Below, piece after piece: positions 1-5,508 of a stretch of 5,508 bases of DNA (position 1 is the first letter of the stretch; each line of letters begins with the position of its first letter). The translations under genes and the position numbers were made by a program. Origin of the DNA: Pseudomonadota bacterium (GTDB lineage Bacteria > Desulfobacterota > Desulfobacteria > Desulfobacterales > Desulfobacteraceae). Location: positions 1 through 5,508 of the forward strand of contig JAHIVS010000307.1 in assembly GCA_018816605.1 (NCBI GenBank), given 5' to 3'. The notes beneath the pieces were generated by a model that saw only the letters and a program-made list of their open reading frames with translations, did not search any database and was not told the DNA's origin.

Positions 1-1773
1 GGCCTGTTTGACCCGGCCCAAAAGAACGATCGCCGTGGAAGCATCCATTGCCTGTCCCCCAAACCGGCTGGCATCCAATGTTTCAATCAGGGTATCCACC
101 TCATCCATGAGAGCCGGCTGTGTCCCTGTCCGGGTAAGAATCTGCCTTGCCTCATGGCAGGTCAGGCTCTCCCCTTGTTTATCCGCCTTTGCCAGAATTG
201 CGGCCGCAAGCCCCAGCTGCAGGTGATTTAAAAACGGTTTGCCTGAGCCAGCCAGTTTTTCGGCTGTTTTCAGGGCTTGCCGGGCCTTTTGGCCCATGCG
301 GGTGCCAATGGATTTTTCACGGGTTTGAAGGTGGAACATAAGGGCAAAACAGCCGTAAATCAGTCCCGGAGCCATCACCAGCAGGACAAAGAGCCAAAAA
401 TCAAAGTGGCCGGGGTTGGACAGGATGGAAATGGTGTCCCGAATATCCAGTATATCCTTGTTCACCATCACCACTTCCTGTTTGACGGGTCCGACCGGGT
501 GGTCTGTTTTATTTCCCGGGCCTGACCCAGGGTCATCTTCCGCCAGGGGCTTTGGGGTCAAGATGGCGGAGTTCCCCTTCACATCCAGAAAAATTTTATC
601 GCTTAGGATTGTTTTGTATTCATGGGCATCCACATCAAAATAGGTCAGAGAAAGGGAAGGAATGACCAGGGTTCCTTCCTGCACCGGAACCAGGGCACGC
701 TTGAAAATTTTTTTACCGGAATACCCTTGTGCTGTGGCTGCCGTCTCTTCAATGGGGGTATCCTCATAAATTTTTACCTGGCGTTCATCCAGGGCCACCG
801 GCAAAGACCCGGCATCCATGATATTGCCCGTCCCCTGTATGGTAAGGGTCAGGGTGGCAGACTCTCCCACAGAAAGCGTGGACTTATCAATGGCGGCCCC
901 CATTGTAAATTGCCCCACAAGACCTGAAAAAGTCTTATCTCCTGGCGGGGAGGGAAGCGGATTCACCCCAAGGCTTACGGAATTGGAAGCAACCTGTACC
1001 GATTTTGTCCGGGCAGCGGAAAAAAAAGAATCATTAAAAAAGGAATTAAGGGGGTCGTTGGCAGAAGGCTGTATCAGATCGGCCATGATAACGGCAGGAG
1101 CAATCTCAAACCGGCCGGGCTTTTCCGCCTGGAGAATATAATAGACTTCATTTACCAGATAGGGGATGCCGTTGACGGTCTGGGTATAATTTTTTCGTTC
1201 CTCCAGCTCCCGGGCTGCAAAGGACGCAAAGGCAGGGGCTTTAAGAGAGGCCCTGGCAAACCGGGCTGCGGCAAACAATTTAATGGTGTAAACCGTCTGC
1301 TGACCCACCACAAGGTCCGGGGACGTCACCTGGGCTTCTACAAACAATTGCCTGGGCTGGTCTGCCGGGGGGGGCGCTTCTGACACCAGTATCCGGATTT
1401 CCTCGGTCATGAGGGTCTGTTTTTCGTGAACGACCTTTAAGGGCGGGATCACCAGCACCCCTGTTTTTTCCGGGACCAGCTGATACCGGTAAACCACCTG
1501 ATAGGCCCATTCCCCATTGGCATAACTTCTGCTGGTGGAGGTACCCGAGGGCAAAATTTGAAAATCAACAATGGGCGACAGATCAACCTCAGCCTGCCCC
1601 CCGTCCACGACAACCTCAAGCGAGATCCTTTCCACCGGGGCAATCCGTGTCTTGTCCACCTGGGCCATCACCTGGAAACAGATGCCGGTTGCGGGCAGCA
1701 GCAGGGCTGTACCCATGGTCAACACTAGCATGGCCCATACGCCTGTCTTTGGGAATCTCTTTTTTTCCGTCAT
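1..1773 (-). CDS. batD: BatD family protein (oxygen-tolerance family), 3' end outside window
   Basis: I translated the minus strand by hand and found 591 codons open from ATG at 1773 to base 1, without a stop or frameshift. The order is: a basic N-terminus and hydrophobic core (about 12-30) like a signal peptide, ending near ATGICFQ; repeated beta-rich regions at about 38-130, 145-235 and 285-398; a Pro/Gly-rich linker (about 402-432); one membrane helix at 459-480; and a cytoplasmic helical tail from 481. Family hallmarks include VDKTRIAPVERISLEVVVDG at the start of the mature protein, GTSTSRSYANG, FVEAQVTSPDLVVGQQTVYT, the Phe-rich FFNDSFF loop (245-251) before the next domain, and GQFTMGAAIDK...VGESATLTLTIQGTGN. 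The length fits BatD, which is usually about 580-620 residues, so only a few residues are probably missing. It presumably presents a large periplasmic surface to BatA and BatB. The start lacks a good Shine-Dalgarno (only TAAGG two bases away) but lies 4 bases after the upstream stop, so coupling is likely. Met15 or Met20 are less likely starts. Confidence 0.9.
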   Translation of the reverse strand, partial: MTEKKRFPKTGVWAMLVLTMGTALLLPATGICFQVMAQVDKTRIAPVERISLEVVVDGGQAEVDLSPIVDFQILPSGTSTSRSYANGEWAYQVVYRYQLVPEKTGVLVIPPLKVVHEKQTLMTEEIRILVSEAPPPADQPRQLFVEAQVTSPDLVVGQQTVYTIKLFAAARFARASLKAPAFASFAARELEERKNYTQTVNGIPYLVNEVYYILQAEKPGRFEIAPAVIMADLIQPSANDPLNSFFNDSFFSAARTKSVQVASNSVSLGVNPLPSPPGDKTFSGLVGQFTMGAAIDKSTLSVGESATLTLTIQGTGNIMDAGSLPVALDERQVKIYEDTPIEETAATAQGYSGKKIFKRALVPVQEGTLVIPSLSLTYFDVDAHEYKTILSDKIFLDVKGNSAILTPKPLAEDDPGSGPGNKTDHPVGPVKQEVVMVNKDILDIRDTISILSNPGHFDFWLFVLLVMAPGLIYGCFALMFHLQTREKSIGTRMGQKARQALKTAEKLAGSGKPFLNHLQLGLAAAILAKADKQGESLTCHEARQILTRTGTQPALMDEVDTLIETLDASRFGGQAMDASTAIVLLGRVKQA

Positions 1774-1777
1774 TGCC

Positions 1778-3634
1778 TTACCAGTCTTTTTCAATGGTCT
1801 GTTGTTGAATCACGGGCACCAGCCCCATGCCGGGCTTGTCCTCCAGGCGGTTCAGCCGGTTTTCCAATAATGCGGATTGCCCCTGACCTTGTTTGTCCCC
1901 ATCATCTTTGCCTTCTGAAGCTTTGCCCATGGCCTCATCCGATGGGTTCTGGTCTTTTTGCGGATCGGTATCAGGACGGGTTTGACCCTCCTGGGAGACG
2001 TCCTGAGGATGTTGTTTCTCCTGGTCTTGATCCTTATTTCCCGATTCAGGGTTTCCCGGGTCCTGATTCTGCCCGGAGTCCTGGTCGCCCTGGTCGGTAT
2101 TTTTCTGATTTCCCGGGTCTTTTTTCTCCTTTTGCTCCTCCTGATCCTTCTGGTCCTCTTTGGAATCCTGATTTTCCTTGGAATCCTTTTGCTTCTGCTG
2201 TTTTTCCTCTTCCTGTTTTTGTTTCACAAATTCAAGGTTTTCCCGGGCCTGGCGGTCATCGGGAAAGGCGGTCAAAATCGCCTCATAGTCCGCAATGGCC
2301 TGGGGCAGTTTGCCCAGGCGGTATCGCGTATTGGCCAGGTTGTACATGGCCTTGTGGCGCAGATCCGGATCAGAAGATGCGGCTGCCTGGGCAAAATTTT
2401 TCTCTGCCTGTTCATATTCCTTGTTCATATAGGCGGCCGCCCCGATATTATAATAATGCCTCAGGTCATCCGGACTTTGGAGCTGGGCATCAATAAAATG
2501 GGTTTTGGCCTGGTCAAAGTGGTTGGATTCATAGGCGGCAAGCCCCTTTTTAACATGGGAAGAAAAAAGCGCTGCTTCTGCAGGTGTAACCCGGATTCCC
2601 ATGCCCAGCGCCAGGACCAGCAGAACAAGGCCGATACTTGCCGATTTTTTTTTCAGGGGCAATATCATTTCTATGAAAAGGAGCAATATACAGGGAAACA
2701 AAAACCACTGGAATCGCTGTTCCCACACCTTTTTTTTCCCCTGGGTCAGTGTTTTACGTTCCATGGTGTTTAAAATATCCTGGGTATATATCTGGTCCAG
2801 GTCCATATTGCCCGCCACAGACCTTACATACCGGCCGCTGGTGAGGGCCGCAATCTTCTCTAGGCCTTTATCATCCGCCCGGGACAGGATGATATTGCCC
2901 TGACCGTCTTTTTTAAACCCCCCGGCAGCATCGGGTATGGGAGCACCCGCCGGATCCCCCACCCCGATGCAAAAAACCTTTATCCCCTCTGCGGCCATCT
3001 TTCTGGCGATTTCTTCTGTTTCCCCTCCTGCCGTGTTTTCTCCGTCCGTGATCAAAACAATGGCCTTGTCCGTGTCTGATCCTTTTTCAAATCCGGAATA
3101 GCAGGTTTCCATGGCCGCGGCCAGATTGGTGCCGCCAACGGGCAGATAGTCTGGGGTCAATACCCGCAAAAAAATATTAAAGGTTTCATGGTCCAGGGTC
3201 AGAGGGCATTGGAGAATGGCCTGGCCGGCAAAGGCCACAAGCCCGGCCCTGTCGGATTTCATTAATCGGATCAGGTCAATGATCTCCCTTTTGGCCTGCT
3301 CCAGCCGATTGGGCTTGATATCTTGTGCCAGCATACTATTGGAACAATCCAGGGCGATCATGATATCCACCCCTTTCTGGTGGGTTTTTTCCCACCGGAA
3401 TCCTGCCTGGGGGCCGGCCAGGGCAAAGACGGCCAGTATCAGCGCTCCCAGAACCAGGAAACATTTTATCCATCGGATGTTGGGATAACTCCCGGGCAAA
3501 AGGAATGGATATGCCCCGGGATCTGCAAACAGGGCCAGAATTTTTTTGCGTTGCCGGATGCCAAAGACCATGAGTGCTGCAACCGGAATAACGGCCCAGA
3601 GCAGATACAATATAGTGGGATCCATAAATTTCAT
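1778..3634 (-). CDS. BatB-BatC fusion: VWA domain, TPR repeats and charged tail
   Basis: A 618-residue protein joining what are two genes (batB, batC) in Bacteroides-type loci. Residues 1-326 are BatB: membrane segments at about 8-26 and 54-74, an ALAGPQ block, a VWA domain at about 88-285 and a third membrane segment at 308-326. MIDAS residues are all present: DCSNS (D96, S98, S100), T169 in GGTN, and D197 in ITDGEN. Residues 328-354 form a KKK-led hydrophobic stretch ending in AEA, then BatC begins. It has three TPR-like units at about 357-390, 391-424 and 425-459, with a capping helix to about 470, and a Q/K/D/E/N-rich linker to about 585. The short C-terminal motif LNRLEDKPG...IEKDW is the conserved end of this family. 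Topology places both VWA and TPR parts in the periplasm. VWA-TPR fusions of this kind are common in Proteobacteria. ATG at 3634 is preferred over the Met at codon 4 because GAGGTG lies eight bases before it. Confidence 0.92.
   Translation of the reverse strand: MKFMDPTILYLLWAVIPVAALMVFGIRQRKKILALFADPGAYPFLLPGSYPNIRWIKCFLVLGALILAVFALAGPQAGFRWEKTHQKGVDIMIALDCSNSMLAQDIKPNRLEQAKREIIDLIRLMKSDRAGLVAFAGQAILQCPLTLDHETFNIFLRVLTPDYLPVGGTNLAAAMETCYSGFEKGSDTDKAIVLITDGENTAGGETEEIARKMAAEGIKVFCIGVGDPAGAPIPDAAGGFKKDGQGNIILSRADDKGLEKIAALTSGRYVRSVAGNMDLDQIYTQDILNTMERKTLTQGKKKVWEQRFQWFLFPCILLLFIEMILPLKKKSASIGLVLLVLALGMGIRVTPAEAALFSSHVKKGLAAYESNHFDQAKTHFIDAQLQSPDDLRHYYNIGAAAYMNKEYEQAEKNFAQAAASSDPDLRHKAMYNLANTRYRLGKLPQAIADYEAILTAFPDDRQARENLEFVKQKQEEEKQQKQKDSKENQDSKEDQKDQEEQKEKKDPGNQKNTDQGDQDSGQNQDPGNPESGNKDQDQEKQHPQDVSQEGQTRPDTDPQKDQNPSDEAMGKASEGKDDGDKQGQGQSALLENRLNRLEDKPGMGLVPVIQQQTIEKDW
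1880..2224 (-). other. Low-complexity Q/K/D/E/N-rich linker in BatB-BatC
   Basis: Codons 471-585 of the fusion encode a stretch dominated by Gln, Lys, Asp, Glu and Asn with Pro/Gly spacers. It includes loosely repeated units such as DPGNQKN and DPGNPES. The coding strand is strikingly purine-rich. The segment is expected to be an extended, disordered periplasmic tether between the TPRs and the conserved C-terminal motif LNRLEDKPG. Such tails are usual in BatC-like proteins, but length and composition vary greatly. The complementary strand therefore reads as long Leu/Phe-rich frames, which are artefacts. Confidence 0.8.
2645..2653 (-). other. A9 homopolymer at the BatB/BatC joint
   Basis: Nine consecutive A on the coding strand form codons 328-330 (Lys-Lys-Lys), just after the third membrane segment. 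A second run of eight A lies upstream at 2730-2737 (codons 300-302). Long A runs can cause RNA-polymerase slippage; here the frame is intact in the given sequence. Confidence 0.6.
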
Positions 3635-3642
3635 TCCGATAT

Positions 3643-3648
3643 CACCTC
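3643..3648 (-). promoter_or_regulatory. Shine-Dalgarno of batB-batC
   Basis: GAGGTG on the minus strand, eight bases before ATG at 3634, overlaps the batA TGA stop. It decides the start codon: the alternative Met three codons later would be 17 bases away. Confidence 0.75.
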
Positions 3649-4642
3649 AGGGAATCCTCAAAAACCGTGTGTGGGTCAATACCTGATATACCAGAAACAT
3701 CAGGAGCCCTGCCATAAGAAATTTGGGGTATGCCTCCTTGTACTCCACCCATTTTTCGACCTCTACCTTTGTTTGTTCGAGCAAATCGATCATTTCATAA
3801 ATTTTTTCAAGGGATACAAGGTCTGTTGCCTGGAAGAAACTGCCGCCGGTTTTATCGGCAATGGTTTTAAGCGCCTCCCAGTCCGTCTCCACCCGCTGGT
3901 ATACATAGCGCTGCCCAAATAGCCCGTCCACCAGAAACGGCGCCTCCCCTTTGGTCCCCACCCCGATGGTATGAATTTTCACCTTTCTTTGGGCCGCAAT
4001 CTCAATGGCATCCTGCCAGGAAAGCTGGCCTGAATTGCTTTTACCGTCGGTGAGCAGAATAATGATATTGGAAGCAGATCTTACATCTTCAAGCCGTTTC
4101 AAGGAAATGCCGATGGCATCCCCAATGGCGGTCATGGGACCTGCCGCACCGATTTTCAACCGATCCAGCATAAAGGCAATGGTATTATAATCTCGGGTCA
4201 GCGGCAACTGGGTATAGGCCTGGGAACCGAACACCACCAAACCGATGCGGTCCCCCTGGCGCTTCATGATAAACTGGGACACCACGCCTTTCACCGCATC
4301 CAGCCGGGTAACAATCTGATTGTCCCTTTTAAAGTCAAGGGCCTGCATGGATTCGGACAAATCCAGGGCCAGGAGTATGTTCACCCCTTCAGTCATGACA
4401 TTTATTTTCTGGTCCCCGAACTGGGGGCGGGCCAGGGCAATGATCATGCAGGTGATGGCCACCCCCTTTAACAGGGGCAGAAAACGGGAAACCCTTGCCC
4501 CACGGGTGGACGAAATTTTTGCAAGGCCCCTGAGGGAAGAGACCTGAATGGCATGGGTGTTACGGCTTTTCAGGGCATACATCAAAAATCCCCAGACAGG
4601 CAGCAGCAACAGAAAAAACCAGGGGGAGGCAAACCGAAACAT
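3647..4642 (-). CDS. batA: BatA-type VWA domain membrane protein
   Basis: A 331-residue protein, the usual BatA length (about 320-340). Two N-terminal membrane segments (about 7-23 and 55-71) flank a basic cytoplasmic loop. A VWA domain follows at about 85-285, and a third membrane segment lies at 307-324 before a short basic end. Orientation by charge puts the VWA domain in the periplasm. The metal-ion-dependent adhesion site is complete: DLSES (D94, S96, S98), T171 in GPMTAIGDA, and D199 in LLTDG. The ARPQFG block after the second membrane segment, the VVFGSQAYTQLPLT strand and IHTIGVG are hallmark Bat/VWA-membrane sequences. The protein is expected to bind Mg2+ or Mn2+ and mediate protein-protein contacts with BatB, possibly assembled by MoxR; a link to oxidative or envelope stress is family lore, not seen here. 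The start is supported by GAGGAG eight bases upstream and the TGATG overlap with the preceding gene. Confidence 0.93.
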   Translation of the reverse strand: MFRFASPWFFLLLLPVWGFLMYALKSRNTHAIQVSSLRGLAKISSTRGARVSRFLPLLKGVAITCMIIALARPQFGDQKINVMTEGVNILLALDLSESMQALDFKRDNQIVTRLDAVKGVVSQFIMKRQGDRIGLVVFGSQAYTQLPLTRDYNTIAFMLDRLKIGAAGPMTAIGDAIGISLKRLEDVRSASNIIILLTDGKSNSGQLSWQDAIEIAAQRKVKIHTIGVGTKGEAPFLVDGLFGQRYVYQRVETDWEALKTIADKTGGSFFQATDLVSLEKIYEMIDLLEQTKVEVEKWVEYKEAYPKFLMAGLLMFLVYQVLTHTRFLRIP

Positions 4643-5193
4643 CAGGCAGTCTCCTCTTTCCCATCCGTGGATGGGGCGCGTCTGGATTCAAGATCCTGTT
4701 CCATACCCACGATCATCTGCCGCACACAGGCAAGATCGCGTTCTGCCAGGCAAGGGTCCGGCACCACCGGTCCATACCGAAACGGGTCTGAAACCGTTAA
4801 AAACTTGGAAACTTCCAGGATAAGCGCCATGTCCATACCGGTATGCCGGATCTGCTTTACCAATTCCTGGGTGGTCATTTCAACGGCATTCATGGCATAG
4901 GACCCGCCGATATACCGTTTGACAATAGCGCCCAGATCAAAATAAAAAGCCTTGGGGTCAATTATGGGTTCCCGGCAGAGATGATCCAATTCTCCAAGGG
5001 CTGCGTCATAGGGCCCCATGACCGGAAACAGCTCCTGGATCTGTTTTTTGGTTCTGGATTTTTGAAACCGCTGGATCAAAAAAATCACCAATGCCAAAAG
5101 CGCCAGCCCACCTACAACGAACAGCATCAGTCTGACCTGGGCCGGATCCAGCCCGACCATGACGGGTGCCGTTATGGGGTGGATATCCTGCAT
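4642..5193 (-). CDS. DUF4381-like single-pass membrane protein of the Bat operon
   Basis: A 183-residue protein. After a short polar N-terminus there is one membrane segment at about residues 22-41 (LMLFVVGGLALLALVIFLI), followed by the basic stretch QRFQKSRTKK. By the positive-inside rule the N-terminus is outside and the rest cytoplasmic. The cytoplasmic part is helical: YDAALGELDHL (62-72), then FYFDLGAIVKRYIGG (83-97), then TTQELV (107-112) and a block ending DPFRYG (136-141). The "A...L..L...FY..L..ilr.Yi......a.E.Tt.El" pattern is typical of the DUF4381 family, which sits between DUF58 and BatA genes in many proteobacterial loci. The last 20 residues are polar and probably disordered. 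No catalytic motif is visible and the function is unknown. The start is fixed by ATG immediately after the upstream TAA, with GAAGG about nine bases upstream. Its stop shares one base with the batA start. The cytoplasmic domain resembles the BatD tail (see findings). Confidence 0.85.
   Translation of the reverse strand: MQDIHPITAPVMVGLDPAQVRLMLFVVGGLALLALVIFLIQRFQKSRTKKQIQELFPVMGPYDAALGELDHLCREPIIDPKAFYFDLGAIVKRYIGGSYAMNAVEMTTQELVKQIRHTGMDMALILEVSKFLTVSDPFRYGPVVPDPCLAERDLACVRQMIVGMEQDLESRRAPSTDGKEETA
4651..4656 (-). promoter_or_regulatory. Shine-Dalgarno of batA inside the upstream gene
   Basis: GAGGAG lies eight bases before the batA ATG and inside the final codons of the DUF4381-like gene. 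With the TGATG stop/start overlap it favours translational coupling of the two genes. Confidence 0.75.
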
Positions 5194-5508
5194 TTACCGG
5201 AACCTTCTTTCCCGCAGCCGAAAATAGTGCGTCAGGGTATCGGACACAGAAGCACTGGTTTTCAAATTTACCAGATCTGTTTTTGCCTTTGAAAAAATAT
5301 CCTGGGTCTCCTGGTGGATTTCCTGTTTTATCCGTAGAAAGCCGTCCCTTGTCCGCCGGTCAAAGGCATCAAAGACAAGGGTCTGCCCTGTTTCAAAATC
5401 AGCAACCCTCACAATCCCCTTAACGGGCAGGTGAAAGGCATTCTCATCAAAAATACGGATACCGACGGGTTCATGCTTTTTCCGGGCAATTTTCAATGGG
5501 GTTTCATA
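5194..5508 (-). CDS. DUF58 family protein, C-terminal end (5' part outside window)
   Basis: This is the last 104 codons plus a TAA stop of a gene that enters from the right edge; the frame is open to base 5508. The fragment begins YETPLKIARKKHEPVGIRIF and continues with an acidic turn (DEN), a LPVKG segment and VADFETGQ. This is the usual end of DUF58 proteins, where a "kHe/Dv..i.i.D..E..lP..G.v...D.EtG" pattern closes a degenerate VWA-like fold. The extreme C-terminus (TDLVNLKTS, then a helix ending HYFRLRERRFR) also matches the family habit of ending in an arginine-rich helix after a "tDl..L.T" stretch. DUF58 proteins are commonly encoded just after moxR and before the VWA genes; their biochemical role is unknown, with a scaffold or MoxR-client role suggested. 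The TTG at 5496 could be called as a start but lies inside the conserved domain, so it is rejected. The stop directly abuts the next gene's ATG, implying coupled translation. Confidence 0.88.
   Translation of the reverse strand, partial: YETPLKIARKKHEPVGIRIFDENAFHLPVKGIVRVADFETGQTLVFDAFDRRTRDGFLRIKQEIHQETQDIFSKAKTDLVNLKTSASVSDTLTHYFRLRERRFR
5203..5207 (-). promoter_or_regulatory. Shine-Dalgarno of the DUF4381-like gene
   Basis: GAAGG lies nine bases before ATG at 5193, within the last codons of the DUF58 gene, whose TAA abuts the ATG. Spacing is slightly long but acceptable. Confidence 0.55.

Noticed and set aside
1..1773. Possible pseudogene or frameshifted batD, because only short frames are obvious in this third of the window.
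   Set aside because: Codon-by-codon translation from 1773 to 1 is uninterrupted for 591 codons and shows BatD features throughout. It looks short only because it has no stop inside the window.
1870..2496. A 208-codon plus-strand Pro-rich frame.
   Set aside because: It is another antisense shadow of the same low-complexity region, has no recognisable motif, and overlaps a second shadow frame.
1958..2773. A 271-codon plus-strand frame rich in Leu, Phe and Val that looks like a multi-pass membrane protein.
   Set aside because: It is antisense to the Gln/Lys/Asp/Glu-rich tail and TPR part of BatB-BatC. Reversing such codons automatically gives Leu/Phe/Val runs. The minus-strand frame has clear domain homology and operon context.
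3323..3922. A 199-codon plus-strand frame across the batA/batB-batC junction.
   Set aside because: It lies antisense to two well-supported coding regions, lacks any recognisable domain, and has no operon partner on that strand.
5194..5496. A complete 100-residue gene starting at TTG 5496.
   Set aside because: The frame stays open to the right edge, and the TTG lies within the conserved C-terminal DUF58 sequence, so this is a partial larger gene.
1..5508. A new defence or signalling system built around paired VWA proteins.
   Set aside because: VWA and MoxR pairs do occur in defence-like ternary systems. Here the full membrane-bound BatA/BatB-C/BatD set with DUF58 and DUF4381 matches the known Bat operon, and no nuclease, toxin or phage-related gene is present.

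Overview
The window is a contiguous piece of one operon, read entirely on the minus strand, that I recognise as a Bat ("Bacteroides aerotolerance"-type, MoxR-associated) locus. The genes, in transcription order from the right edge to the left edge, are: the C-terminal end of a DUF58 protein (5508-5194), a small membrane-anchored DUF4381-like protein (5193-4642), a BatA-type von Willebrand factor A (VWA) membrane protein (4642-3647), a BatB-BatC fusion combining VWA, TPR and a charged low-complexity tail (3634-1778), and a BatD protein running off the left edge (1773-1). The MoxR AAA+ ATPase that normally heads such operons would be expected beyond the right edge; it is not in the window.

Genes are packed with no room for promoters or terminators. 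The junctions are TAA directly followed by ATG, a TGATG overlap, a 12-base gap carrying a good Shine-Dalgarno, and a 4-base gap. This argues for one transcript with translational coupling. There are no RNA genes, mobile elements, CRISPR arrays or intergenic stretches of any size. Long plus-strand reading frames are antisense shadows.

By topology, BatA and the BatB half place MIDAS-type metal-binding VWA domains in the periplasm, and the BatC half adds periplasmic TPRs. BatD contributes a long periplasmic beta-rich region and a cytoplasmic helical tail. The DUF4381-like protein has a cytoplasmic domain, and DUF58 and MoxR would be the membrane/cytoplasmic partners. The family's molecular job is poorly defined: envelope-stress or aerotolerance roles and metal-dependent complex assembly with MoxR have been proposed. 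No function beyond that can be read from the sequence.

The organism is probably a Gram-negative proteobacterium-like species. The gene order DUF58/DUF4381/BatA/BatB-C/BatD, the BatB-C tail ending in EKDW and the roughly balanced base composition suggest a sulfate-reducing Desulfobacterota (Desulfobacteraceae-like) member, but this is an inference from general familiarity. I do not see a wholly new system. The most interesting details are an intact signal-peptide-like module and an A9 slippery run exactly at the BatB/BatC fusion joint, and an apparent shared cytoplasmic domain between the DUF4381-like protein and the BatD tail.
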